This document shows positions 37,580 through 45,886 of a stretch of DNA of 64,000 nt, in pieces. Position 1 is the first letter of the stretch. Each line of letters opens with the position of its first letter. The translations under genes were made by a program, and so were the position numbers. The notes below the pieces were generated by a model that saw only the letters and a list, made by a program, of their open reading frames with translations, did not search any database and had not been told where the DNA came from. Source of the stretch: Candidatus Thiodiazotropha endoloripes (GTDB lineage: Bacteria; Pseudomonadota; Gammaproteobacteria; Chromatiales; Chromatiaceae). The stretch spans positions 1,240,001 to 1,304,000 of the forward strand of contig NZ_LVJW01000006.1 of NCBI RefSeq assembly GCF_001708965.1. The letters are read 5' to 3'.

Positions 37580-40168
37580 CTAGATGTCGCGGCCAAAGAC
37601 ATGGGTTCTGGATATGGATGTTTCATCCCAGCCTGCACGATGTTGTAGTGTTGTTTTACGTATGTTTACGAGAATGGTGTTGTAGGCAAAAGATCCTGCT
37701 GGACTCGGTGTGTCAGCGCTGAGCATATTGGGATTACCGGCACGATCGATGCCTTTGCTGTCCAAATCGATCCATGCCCCTTCGGGGATGGCGACAACGC
37801 CAGGCAGACATCTTTGGGTCACATAAGCCGGAACCACCAATCTGCCACGATCGTTCCATACTTCAATTTTGTCTCCTGTAGAGATACCGAGCTTTTTCGC
37901 GTCACCGGCATTGATTGTAATCTCCTGATCATAGGTTTCTCGCAGGATGGCGCTGTTATTGAAAATTGAATGTGTTCTATGTCTTGGATGTGGCGTGATC
38001 AAATGAAATGGATACTTTTCTGTTTTGGTTGGGTGGTTCAGGGATTCGAAAGGTTCAATCCATTTTGGAATTGAAGGAATATGGTAGCCATAACGTGTTT
38101 TGGTCCAGTCGTTGATGCGAGCCAGTTCGTCACACAGGATTTCAATTTTTCCTGAAGGTGTCTGAAACGGTAGGCCAAGTTCCACCTGATCCTGAAAGGC
38201 GATGTGCGGACGCTCAAGTTTTACTTTGTAGACACCGTGCTTTTTAAACTCCGTCCAGGGCATTTCCACATGTTGGTGATGCATTACCCGCTCTTCCCAC
38301 CAGGTACGCAGATACTCCTCATCGACCGGGTCTGGGTTGTTCCAATAGTCACGCGTGGCTTTCGGGTTGTATGCCTGGCCAAACTTATCGCCGATACCTG
38401 TCATGTTACCTAAGCGGTAGGCAAGTTCCGTAAACACCTGAAAGTCAGACTTGCTTTCACCCAATGGTTCGATCACTTTAGGTCTGTGTATATAGTAATG
38501 ACCCTTGTACCAGGGAAGGGCTACATCATGTCTTTCGAAGTGTGTGCAGATCGGTAACAATACGTCAGAATAGAGACCGGAGGTTGTAATCGTCTGGTCG
38601 AGGCAAACCACCAGATCCAACTTGTTGATGGCTTCGATTTCTGCATTGATATTGGTGAGTTGGTTGAACCAGTTTGATCCTTGATAGAATATGCCACGGA
38701 TATTCGGGATCACACCGTCAAGATTGTCATCGCGTGGCCAGAGACCAGCTTCCTGGCGGGTTACGTTGGGGTAGTTGTTGACAATATGAGCCCAACGATC
38801 CGATTTGATCGAGGAGAACCAGATATTGGAATAATCATCATATGGGTGGGCCACCCCTTCTGCATGCCAGGCCTTACCTACACCTTCGGCACAGCCGCCG
38901 AGTATGCCGATATTACCGGTCATAGCCTGTAGTGCGGCTGCCATTCGATTATACTGTTCACCGTAGTCGTTTCGTCCAGGGCCCCAGCACGCTTTGAGTG
39001 CGGCTGGTTTCGTTGTGGCATACATATCAGCAAGTTTTCTGATATCTGCTGCCTTGACGCCACAGATCTTTTCAGCCCACTCCGGTGTTTTAGGCTGACC
39101 GTCATACTTGCCCAGAATATAATCTTTGAAATTTTCTGTGCCGTTGGGTGAATTTTTTGACCATTCAGGCATGGTGTCTGCATCCATACCTTGTACAAAT
39201 TTATTGATGAATGCCTGGTCCTGTAGATTGTTGGTAAAGATGTAATGTGCCATACCAGCCATCATTGCTGCATCGGTATTGGGCTTGATTGGAATCCACC
39301 AAGCATCGAAGGTGGCTGCTGTATCGGTGTATAAGGGATCGATTACGACGAACTTACAGCCATTCTGTTTCGCCTTACGCATGTAGTAGATGGTATTTCC
39401 GCCATGAAATGTGTAGGCTGGATTCCAGCCCCACATGATCAATAGTTTCGAATGGGCGAAAGTATCATCTTCATTGCCGTCTTCAATGGTACCGAAGGTC
39501 CAACGTGAACTTGTGGTAGTACCCTGATAGGAGGGAACGGACCAGCAACTCGTGCGACAGGCAAACATTCCCAGAAAACGCCCTTGCAAACCTTCGATTT
39601 GATCTGATTTATGTAAGACACCATAAGAGGCCCCAGCATAGCTCTGATCGAGTATGGCTTGTGATCCATACTGGGCTTTTATTTCGATGAGCTTATTGGC
39701 GATGAAATCCAGTGCTTCATCCCAGGAGACACGTTTGAATTTACCTGAACCTCTTTCGCCAACACGCATCATCGGATAGAGTAATCTTTCGGCGCAATAG
39801 ATGCGTTCTCGATAGGCTCTGCCGCGAAGACAGGCTCTGAGTTGCGGTTCCTCATCCGTATCCTTGCCATAGCAACCATCCCGTTGGTAGCGTCCATCAT
39901 CCGAAGAGAGTCGCACAATCACATCATTCTGTTTATGAGCTACCAGCATATGACGTGAACCACAGTTATGGGCGCAACTGGTGACAACCGTTTCCAATTG
40001 GTTGTCGGTAGGATAGGGTTGATAAGCTTGTGCAGTAGCTTTATTGATTTTGACAAGCCCGCCTGCGGCCAATGTTGCAAAACCAGTTGCTGATACCTTG
40101 AGAAAATTTCTGCGTTCCTGATTCAGGGAGTTGTTGATCAGCTTTGTTAGTGCATGTTTCTTTATCAT
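37580..40168 (-). CDS. Tat-exported DmsA-like molybdopterin oxidoreductase, catalytic subunit
   Basis: This roughly 862-residue enzyme of the DMSO reductase family has a twin-arginine signal (QERRNFLKVSATGFA). Its N-terminal Fe-S motif reads CAHNCGSRH...ACLRGR: two Cys, then His where DmsA has the third Cys, then the fourth Cys. Further DmsA-like blocks are WGWNPAYTFHGGNTIYY, VIDPLYTDTAATFDAWWIPIKPNTDAAM, CWGPGRNDYGEQYNRMAAALQAMTGNIG and the C-terminal WNDRGRLVVPAYVT. The region SCWSVPSYQG probably holds the Mo ligand; Ser is likely. The ATG at 40168 was preferred to the TTG at 40207. Substrate is unknown: sulfoxide, thiosulfate, polysulfide and oxyanions are all possible. Confidence 0.88.
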   Translation of the reverse strand: MIKKHALTKLINNSLNQERRNFLKVSATGFATLAAGGLVKINKATAQAYQPYPTDNQLETVVTSCAHNCGSRHMLVAHKQNDVIVRLSSDDGRYQRDGCYGKDTDEEPQLRACLRGRAYRERIYCAERLLYPMMRVGERGSGKFKRVSWDEALDFIANKLIEIKAQYGSQAILDQSYAGASYGVLHKSDQIEGLQGRFLGMFACRTSCWSVPSYQGTTTSSRWTFGTIEDGNEDDTFAHSKLLIMWGWNPAYTFHGGNTIYYMRKAKQNGCKFVVIDPLYTDTAATFDAWWIPIKPNTDAAMMAGMAHYIFTNNLQDQAFINKFVQGMDADTMPEWSKNSPNGTENFKDYILGKYDGQPKTPEWAEKICGVKAADIRKLADMYATTKPAALKACWGPGRNDYGEQYNRMAAALQAMTGNIGILGGCAEGVGKAWHAEGVAHPYDDYSNIWFSSIKSDRWAHIVNNYPNVTRQEAGLWPRDDNLDGVIPNIRGIFYQGSNWFNQLTNINAEIEAINKLDLVVCLDQTITTSGLYSDVLLPICTHFERHDVALPWYKGHYYIHRPKVIEPLGESKSDFQVFTELAYRLGNMTGIGDKFGQAYNPKATRDYWNNPDPVDEEYLRTWWEERVMHHQHVEMPWTEFKKHGVYKVKLERPHIAFQDQVELGLPFQTPSGKIEILCDELARINDWTKTRYGYHIPSIPKWIEPFESLNHPTKTEKYPFHLITPHPRHRTHSIFNNSAILRETYDQEITINAGDAKKLGISTGDKIEVWNDRGRLVVPAYVTQRCLPGVVAIPEGAWIDLDSKGIDRAGNPNMLSADTPSPAGSFAYNTILVNIRKTTLQHRAGWDETSISRTHVFGRDI

Positions 40169-40213
40169 CGTCACTGTTCCGGTTTTTGTCTCTGTAAGTG
40201 TTGGCAAAAGAGA

Positions 40214-40996
40214 CTAATTCGTGAAACGAGAATCGTATTCCGTTGGACGATTTTTTGCCCACTCAGGTAATGCACCTGGCATTCTTTGCAACCAGGGACG
40301 TCTTACGTAGGGATAGGGAATGGCATACCAGGCGCGTCCACCATGGCAGCCGTAACAAAGATCACTTTCGTTGGCTTGCAGGTTTTCAATTTCATATTCA
40401 TTAAGAAAGTTCAATTTATGACGGACTGTCCTGTATTCCTTGTGACAAGTAACACAATCATTTTCAAATTTTTCTGCGACTTCAGGCCAATCGCCGGATA
40501 GACCTGACATCACTTTGTAATCGAATCTCCCATGGCACATAAGGCAGATGTCGGGATCAACGGCCTTACGCAAAATCAATCCGGATTGTGATGTTTCTGA
40601 GCTGCCTGAAACTTCATCTTTTGGGTCATGTCCTTGGTGACAGGTGATGCATTTGAATTGCATGAAGCGTCTGGCTTCAGGGGTTATAAGGTGGCGACGA
40701 TGAAATGTCTCTTGAGGGCCGGTATAGTTCGGATTTGCCTGATACCAGGCAATACTCTCTTCTGATTTGATTCCTGCTGGCGATTCGCTACGAGACTTTC
40801 TCTGAATAATTTCCTGGTGACAGTTGAGGCACTGCTCATCACTGGCCTGGTCGATGGCGGGTTTGAAGTGAATTGGGTCCCAGCGGGAGCCAAGATAGTC
40901 ATGCTCCGGGTCTTCTACTTCATTTGCCTGGATCTGTGTAACACAAAGCATCAAACTCATGAGCAGCAATATCAGTGCCGTTTGGCTTTGTTTCAT
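40214..40996 (-). CDS. Periplasmic pentaheme cytochrome c
   Basis: This 260-residue protein has a signal peptide (cleavage near QIQAN) and five CxxCH haem sites: CLNCHQ, CITCHQ, CLMCHG, CVTCHK and CYGCHG. Many spare His residues (FHRRHLI, GHDPKD) could serve as distal ligands. It has no membrane anchor, unlike NapC/NrfH. Its gene starts the operon before the molybdoenzyme, 45 bases apart, and GGAGAT precedes the ATG. It probably passes electrons between the Fe-S subunit and another envelope carrier. Confidence 0.9.
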   Translation of the reverse strand: MKQSQTALILLLMSLMLCVTQIQANEVEDPEHDYLGSRWDPIHFKPAIDQASDEQCLNCHQEIIQRKSRSESPAGIKSEESIAWYQANPNYTGPQETFHRRHLITPEARRFMQFKCITCHQGHDPKDEVSGSSETSQSGLILRKAVDPDICLMCHGRFDYKVMSGLSGDWPEVAEKFENDCVTCHKEYRTVRHKLNFLNEYEIENLQANESDLCYGCHGGRAWYAIPYPYVRRPWLQRMPGALPEWAKNRPTEYDSRFTN

Positions 40997-41407
40997 AGCA
41001 ATCTCCTCATCTACTCATACAATGTATAAGTAACAGCGATTTCGTTATTGTGCCGGTTGTCGGTAACGCAATGATCATCAGTATTCAGTAGATACTGTAT
41101 AACCAGACAACCAAGCTGCTGTTGAAAGTATTAATAATGCTTGTGAAACGATGGGTCAGCTTATTTTTGTGAGGTTCTCATAGTGCGAGACTTTTCTGAC
41201 ACGAGTGAATGCTATTGTTCTGTGCGCTGGTTGTAATTAACTTATGTTAATGATTTTCGAAAATATGATGGCGATATGGCCACACTATTAAAAGTGTTTT
41301 GATGGTTGGCTTGTTACTTAAGTAGGTTTTCAATCGAAGTGCTACAAAACCTAAATTGAGGATAACAGGAGTGGTTTGTGCAATGACGTGGGCTGAACTT
41401 AAAGTGA
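40997..41407. other. Regulatory gap upstream of the redox operon
   Basis: This AT-rich region between the Crp/Fnr gene's 3' end and the pentaheme gene should hold the operon promoter. It contains the palindrome at 41236-41251. No gene was recognised. Confidence 0.6.
41236..41251. promoter_or_regulatory. Candidate Crp/Fnr-family operator
   Basis: ATTAAC-TTAT-GTTAAT is a perfect palindrome with a 4-base spacer, the geometry of Fnr and Dnr sites (TTGAT-N4-ATCAA). It lies about 240 bases upstream of the pentaheme start and next to a Crp/Fnr gene. Confidence 0.5.
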
Positions 41408-42181
41408 TTAAAGAATGTTGCTTACATGCAGGCAATTTGGATCAAAATGAGCCAATGATTTGAGTTTTTCTTCATTCAGAACCTGTATCTTTCCTTTGCC
41501 ACAAGCAATTAAATTGTCCTGTTTGAGTTGTCTGAGTGTTCTGTTTACATGGATAGCCGTCAAACCAACTGCATCTGCAAGGTCTTCTTGGGTGATAGGT
41601 AAGTCGATCGGACGGTTGTCATAGGGTGGTGTGTTGGTTCTATTGAGTTGTTTAAGCCGATGGTTGAATTCAACCAGTGTAAAAGCAATGCTCTCTACAG
41701 CGCTTTTGGCTCCGGTGCTGGCTAAATGCTCCTGACAGAAAGCCATCATCTTGGCGTTTTTCATAATTAATTCTGAAGCGATATCTTTATGCTCACAGAT
41801 CATTCTGTAAACTTCATCCTTTGAAAACGCACACACCGTGATATCTGTAAGGGCAACAGCACCATGATGCATCGTACCTTCCAGGTCGCCCTGGAAACCT
41901 AAAAAATCCCCTGGTGTAGCAAACCGCAGTCCCTGGATCTTGCCGTTTTTTAGTGTCTTGTATAATTTCACGCAACCACTGAAAAGCGTGTAAACGTGAG
42001 TGCTGGTTTCTCCTTCATGGTAGAGATGTGATTTTGCCTCATAGGTGAGTTGCGAAGAGCGGTGATTCTGAGTATGTCCAAGTTGATCCTGAGGAACGCG
42101 TTTAAATAAAGCCATGCTGCGGATCGGGCAGGCCTCACATTGAGTCTCGCTTTTTTGCTTCTCTTTTGAGCTATCTAACAT
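41408..42181 (-). CDS. Crp/Fnr-family transcriptional regulator
   Basis: This regulator of about 257 residues has a Cys pair near the N-terminus (QCEACPIRS), a cNMP-binding-type beta roll (LYHEGETSTHVYTLFSGCVKLYKTLKNGKIQGLRFATPGDFLG) and a C-terminal HTH (ITQEDLADAVGLTAIHVNRTLRQLKQDNLI). Fnr uses four Cys for its [4Fe-4S] cluster; here CxxC plus two later Cys (SGC, VCAF) could serve, but the pattern differs. It probably controls the adjacent redox genes. The ATG at 42181 was chosen because the GTG at 42214 lies inside a palindrome. Confidence 0.88.
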   Translation of the reverse strand: MLDSSKEKQKSETQCEACPIRSMALFKRVPQDQLGHTQNHRSSQLTYEAKSHLYHEGETSTHVYTLFSGCVKLYKTLKNGKIQGLRFATPGDFLGFQGDLEGTMHHGAVALTDITVCAFSKDEVYRMICEHKDIASELIMKNAKMMAFCQEHLASTGAKSAVESIAFTLVEFNHRLKQLNRTNTPPYDNRPIDLPITQEDLADAVGLTAIHVNRTLRQLKQDNLIACGKGKIQVLNEEKLKSLAHFDPNCLHVSNIL

Positions 42182-42210
42182 TCTATTGTCGATAAGTCCG
42201 CCAAAAGATT

Positions 42211-42224
42211 GCACTGTTTAGTGC
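42211..42224. promoter_or_regulatory. Candidate autoregulatory operator of the Crp/Fnr gene
   Basis: GCACT-GTTT-AGTGC is a perfect 5-4-5 palindrome 30 bases upstream of the chosen start codon. Its spacing matches Crp/Fnr-family sites, but its sequence differs from the one at 41236. Confidence 0.4.
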
Positions 42225-42238
42225 TATTGGAATGAATA

Positions 42239-42266
42239 GGCTGCCATCGTAAATCCGATGGCAGCC
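42239..42266 (-). terminator. Hairpin after the Met/Gly repeat gene
   Basis: A perfect 11-bp stem GGCTGCCATCG/CGATGGCAGCC with a 6-base loop lies about 40 bases after the stop of the minus-strand repeat gene. It has no T-run. It separates that gene from the Crp/Fnr gene. Confidence 0.6.
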
Positions 42267-42305
42267 ATGTTGTTTCAGTAACTCAGTAGGGAGCGTTCCG
42301 CCCTA

Positions 42306-43080
42306 TCACCAGAACCGATACCAGGCGCGACTCTGCTGGCCGCCCATGCCGCTCATTCCATCCATACCGGACATCCCGCTCATGCCACCCATTCCGGACA
42401 TCCCGTTCATGCCGCTCATGCCGGACATCCCGCTCATGCCACCCATTCCGGACATCCCGGACATTCCACTCATGCCGCCCATACCGGACATCCCGCTCAT
42501 ACCGCCCATTCCGGACATCCCGCTCATGCCACCCATTCCGGACATCCCGCTCATGCCACCCATTCCGGACATCCCGCTCATGCCACCCATTCCGCCCATA
42601 CCGGACATCCCGCTCATGCCGCCCATACCGGACATTCCGCTCATGCCACCCATGCCGGACATTCCGCTCATGCCACCCATACCGGACATTCCGCTCATGC
42701 CGCCCATACCGGACATTCCGCCCATGCCACCCATACCGGACATTCCGCTCATGCCACCCATGCCGGACATCCCGCCCATGCCGGACATTCCGCCCATGCC
42801 GGACATTCCGCCCATACCGGACATTCCACTCATGCCGCCCATACCGGACATTCCGCTCATGCCACCCATACCGGACATTCCGCTCATGCCGGCTGGATAG
42901 AGTTGAACTCCTTGAGGTGTCACACGGTAAGTTCCATACGTTCCGCCCATGCCGGACATCCCGCTCATGCCACCCATGCCGGACATCCCGCTCATGCCGC
43001 CCATGCCGGACATCCCGCTCATGCCACCCATGCCGGACATCCCGCTCATGCCGGACATTTGGTTATTACTCATTTGTGCG
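42306..43080 (-). repeat. 27-bp coding tandem repeats
   Basis: Units of 27 bp coding MSGMSGMGG, with 18-bp and 36-bp variants, fill most of the gene. Synonymous differences (for example ATCCCG against ATTCCG on the plus strand) show the array is not freshly duplicated. The spacing is regular and there are no unique spacers, so this is not a CRISPR array. Confidence 0.9.
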
Positions 43081-43154
43081 TGCACGTGAGGAATACTCAA
43101 CATTCCACTGGTTAGTACGAGAATCATGGCTTGGGCTGTTTTTTTGAGTTTCAT
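42306..43154 (-). CDS. Secreted Met-Ser-Gly-Met-Gly-Gly repeat protein
   Basis: This 282-residue protein has a signal peptide (cleavage near HVHA-QM). It is then almost entirely tandem 9-residue units MSGMSGMGG (27-bp DNA units) with shorter MSGMGG and longer variants. One non-repeat island (about residues 74-90) reads GTYRVTPQGVQLYPAG, resembling the C-terminal repeats of the diheme cytochrome at 36004-36843. The C-terminus is QQSRAWYRFW. About a third of residues are Met. No known family was recognised; Met-rich proteins can bind copper or scavenge oxidants, and Gly/Ser repeats favour a flexible or fibrous state. A GAGGGAG site supports the start. Repeat number may vary or be assembly-sensitive. 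Confidence 0.85.
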   Translation of the reverse strand: MKLKKTAQAMILVLTSGMLSIPHVHAQMSNNQMSGMSGMSGMGGMSGMSGMGGMSGMSGMGGMSGMSGMGGTYGTYRVTPQGVQLYPAGMSGMSGMGGMSGMSGMGGMSGMSGMGGMSGMGGMSGMGGMSGMGGMSGMSGMGGMGGMSGMGGMSGMSGMGGMSGMSGMGGMSGMSGMGGMSGMSGMGGMGGMSGMSGMGGMSGMSGMGGMSGMSGMGGMSGMSGMGGMSGMSGMSGMGGMSGMSGMSGMNGMSGMGGMSGMSGMDGMSGMGGQQSRAWYRFW

Positions 43155-43596
43155 GGTGATTTACTCCCTCAATAGTTTTTTTATAAGTCGCAGTAAACAG
43201 ACTCTCCATACAATAAGTGCACCAACTTTTAGGCTGAGAGGCGTGAGCGGGTCAGGAATTGTCTTGGTAGAACGCTACTTATATCAATTTATCAAGGGGT
43301 TAGCTGGTTGCTGATAAGCGTGTGATGGGATGAGAACGTGCTCAGGAATGCTTCTCAGGATGCCTGCCTGCAGATTCAGATGACTGTCAATCTGACAGGT
43401 TGAGCCACTCTTATTTTGGATAAGTCCTTATCCTGTTTACGAATTAATTGTCTGACAATTTGTCACTGCATGACCTTCGCAAAGTGGTTCGAGGTTAAGC
43501 TGATTGTGGAGATCAATCCTAAGAACGTATGGCAATGGCGAGGGTTCCTCAACCGGGCTTAAGGCTTTTGTGAATTCGAGAGGGTTTTAAATGCAC
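43155..43596. other. Intergenic region with several small palindromes
   Basis: This AT-rich gap upstream of the repeat-protein gene contains GGATAAG-TC-CTTATCC (near 43418-43433), CTGTC-N5-GACAG (near 43385) and ATTGTC-T-GACAAT (near 43447). They may be operators or weak hairpins; none matches a site I know. No gene or tRNA was seen. Confidence 0.45.
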
Positions 43597-44208
43597 TCAC
43601 GTATGAGGCAGATCTGGCAATTCGAACCAACTGTCCAGAACCTGATGACATGTCTCTATGCCCTCTTTTTTCAGAGAAGAGAAGCGTTGAACGGAAATTT
43701 CTGGGTGATCGCTCAGGCTTCGCTGCACCTGTAGCTGAGTGCTCTTTGCCGCTCCGGTTTTAAGTTTGTCCGCCTTGGTCAGGAGAATATGGGTGGGAAG
43801 GCCGTGGTGGGTATTCCACTGCAGCATTTGCAAGTCATATTGGGTGAGTGGATGCCGAATATCCATTAACAGGATCAACCCTCTGAGGCACTGGCGATGC
43901 TCAATATAGTTTGCCAGGCTCCTTTGCCACTGCTTTTTCACCGCTTCTGCGACCTTTGCATAACCGTAACCGGGCAGGTCAACGAGTCTGCGCTGTTCAT
44001 CCAGTTCAAAGAAGTTCAACAGCTGGGTTCTACCTGGCGTTTTACTGGTACGCGCCAAGGACTTCTGGCTGCATAGGGTATTCAAAGCGCTCGATTTGCC
44101 AGCATTGGAGCGGCCGGCAAAAGCGACTTCGTAGCCCTCGTCGATGGGGGATTGGGAGAGTTTGGCGGCACTTTTGAGAAAGTGGGCCCGGTGGTAATAA
44201 GGGTTCAT
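43597..44208 (-). CDS. engB: Ribosome biogenesis GTPase EngB/YihA
   Basis: This 203-residue GTPase assists large-subunit assembly. G1 is [13 protein letters not shown]3 is [12 protein letters not shown]4 is LLTKADKL. The N-terminal [28 protein letters not shown] is typical. It is separated from the redox genes by the 442-base gap and lies beside bacteriohemerythrin on the same strand. Confidence 0.95.
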   Translation of the reverse strand: MNPYYHRAHFLKSAAKLSQSPIDEGYEVAFAGRSNAGKSSALNTLCSQKSLARTSKTPGRTQLLNFFELDEQRRLVDLPGYGYAKVAEAVKKQWQRSLANYIEHRQCLRGLILLMDIRHPLTQYDLQMLQWNTHHGLPTHILLTKADKLKTGAAKSTQLQVQRSLSDHPEISVQRFSSLKKEGIETCHQVLDSWFELPDLPHT

Positions 44209-44262
44209 GGTCTTCCTAAGCTCAATGAACCCTCGATTTTAGCCTGTATGGGTATTAGGCAA

Positions 44263-44715
44263 CTAGCCCCAGAGTCGTTGAATCCAGGATTTTTTACCCA
44301 GTTTCGGTTGGGCGCCTGCCTGCAGGAAGAAGCCGCTGTACTGCATATCCTCTTCCATGATGTGTTTGGTCAGCCAGGTCTTGAGGAAGTGCATCAGCTC
44401 AAAACCGATGGCGGTCTTGCCAGCCGCTACTTTATCCAGCAGATCCGCGACAGACCCTAGCAACTCCTCGTGCACCTCCTTATGCTCTTCATAGCCAGGA
44501 TAGTTGAGGATGCGCATCAGGCTCTCTTCCACGGCAAAATGGATACGAGTGTAATCTGCGAGATCGGTCAGGATGCTTTTGACCACATCACTGCCGTGGC
44601 GCTGATGTATCGCCTCATGCATTTTGTTGACCAGATCGACCAGCATCTTATGCTGTTCATCGATCTCTTCGATACCGACGCTCAAGGCATCGGACCACTC
44701 TACGAATTTACCCAT
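44263..44715 (-). CDS. Bacteriohemerythrin
   Basis: This 150-residue four-helix protein binds O2 at a diiron site. Ligand motifs are in order: IDEQHKMLVDLVNKMHEAI, HFAVEESLMRILNYPGYEEHKEVHEELL and WLTKHIMEEDMQY, giving the usual His5/carboxylate pattern. It is cytosolic and may deliver or buffer oxygen for a microaerobic lifestyle. The start MGKFVEWSDALSVG matches the family. Confidence 0.92.
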   Translation of the reverse strand: MGKFVEWSDALSVGIEEIDEQHKMLVDLVNKMHEAIHQRHGSDVVKSILTDLADYTRIHFAVEESLMRILNYPGYEEHKEVHEELLGSVADLLDKVAAGKTAIGFELMHFLKTWLTKHIMEEDMQYSGFFLQAGAQPKLGKKSWIQRLWG

Positions 44716-44828
44716 TTGTGCATCCTTACTACTCAGAAAGTTACTAATAGTCTGTCAACTTAGCGGCGTTAGATTGTGACAGGCTTCACGTAAATGCACA
44801 AACTTAAACGGCAGGCCTAAAATAAACT

Positions 44829-45308
44829 TTAATCGACCCTTTCCCAGGTTCCCGATTTTCCACCACTCTTCTCCAATAAGCGGACCTGGTGGATCGCCAT
44901 TCCCCGGTCCACCGCCTTGCACATGTCGTAGATGGTCAGCAGGGTGACCTGAGTGGCACAGAGGGCTTCAATCTCGACCCCGGTCTGACCAATGGTCTCA
45001 ACATGGGCGCGACAGTGGATGGTATTGGTTTCGGCGTCGGCTTGCAGATCGATTTCGACCTTGGTGATCGCCAGCGGGTGGCATAGGGGAATCAGATCCG
45101 GCGCCTTTTTCGCCGCCATGATGCCGGCAACCCGGGCGATTCCCAGGACATCCCCCTTTTTATGGCGACCCTCAACGATCATTTCGAGCGTTTCCGGCTG
45201 CATGGAGATGTGGCCCTCGGTCACCGCTTTTCTTCGGGTTGAGGCCTTGTCGCCCACATCCACCATATGGGCCTCGCCGGAGGCGTTGAAATGGGTGAAT
45301 TCCGCCAT
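44829..45308 (-). CDS. moaC: Cyclic pyranopterin monophosphate synthase MoaC
   Basis: MoaC makes cyclic pyranopterin monophosphate in molybdenum-cofactor synthesis, the cofactor needed by the molybdoenzyme at 37580. The 159-residue protein has [45 protein letters not shown] and [13 protein letters not shown]. Its ATG overlaps the stop of the phosphoesterase gene by one base. No other moa gene is nearby. Confidence 0.95.
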   Translation of the reverse strand: MAEFTHFNASGEAHMVDVGDKASTRRKAVTEGHISMQPETLEMIVEGRHKKGDVLGIARVAGIMAAKKAPDLIPLCHPLAITKVEIDLQADAETNTIHCRAHVETIGQTGVEIEALCATQVTLLTIYDMCKAVDRGMAIHQVRLLEKSGGKSGTWERVD

Positions 45309-45847
45309 CAGTAACCCGCCTCCCGCTCAATTTGTTTGGAAACCTCCCGGGCTTCGAAGGTCATCTCTTGCAGATTTGCCATGATAAAGGTGGCCGGTGA
45401 TTTTCCAACACCACCGATTGTTCCGGGGTTGACCAGATGAGTGGTGCCCCCTTTGATATTGGTGAATTGTTCGAAACTCAGCTTATGGCTGTGTCCGCAA
45501 CAGACCAGATCCCAGTCACCGGTAGCCGCCATGGCCCTTGCGTAGTGGGGGTAGTGGACCAGGAAGATCTTCCGCCCGGCCAGCTCCACCCCGGCATCCA
45601 TACCGTGGTAGTGGATATGGCTGTCATCATTGTTGGCCAACCGCGCCAGGGTATAGAGATCACCGCTGTTATTGCCGTGAATCACATGTACAGGCAGGCC
45701 ATATTTCTGCAGGCAGTGGAGGGTGCTTGGGGCGACGACGTCACCACAATGAAGTACCGCCTCAGCGCCATCGGCCTTGGCCGATTCCACTGCCGCATCC
45801 AGCAGCGGAATATGGTCATGACTGTCAGATACGATACAGACCTTCAT
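45308..45847 (-). CDS. YfcE/MJ0936-like metallophosphoesterase
   Basis: This 179-residue calcineurin-like phosphodiesterase shows the metal-binding motifs SDSHDH, LHCGDV, GNNSGD and CCGHSHK, and ends after a VNPGTIGG strand. Members cleave small phosphodiesters in vitro; the natural substrate is unknown. It is coupled to moaC by a one-base overlap and follows ppa. Confidence 0.88.
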   Translation of the reverse strand: MKVCIVSDSHDHIPLLDAAVESAKADGAEAVLHCGDVVAPSTLHCLQKYGLPVHVIHGNNSGDLYTLARLANNDDSHIHYHGMDAGVELAGRKIFLVHYPHYARAMAATGDWDLVCCGHSHKLSFEQFTNIKGGTTHLVNPGTIGGVGKSPATFIMANLQEMTFEAREVSKQIEREAGY

Positions 45848-45886
45848 ACTTCACTCCTGGCCAGACAGCTTGGCACCCTGACCGAT

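Noticed and set aside
42346-42900. Plus-strand open frame of Pro/Met/Ile/Asp repeats (PDIPLMPPI type)
   Set aside because: It is the antisense reading of the 27-bp repeats in the minus-strand gene. It has no ribosome site or signal peptide of its own, while the minus frame has both.
42306-43080. Possible CRISPR array, because of the regular repeats
   Set aside because: The units are contiguous coding repeats of 18-36 bp in phase with a reading frame. There are no unique spacers and no cas genes.
43480-43500. GGTTCGA-like sequence as a possible tRNA T-arm
   Set aside because: No acceptor stem, D-arm or anticodon stem can be drawn around it.
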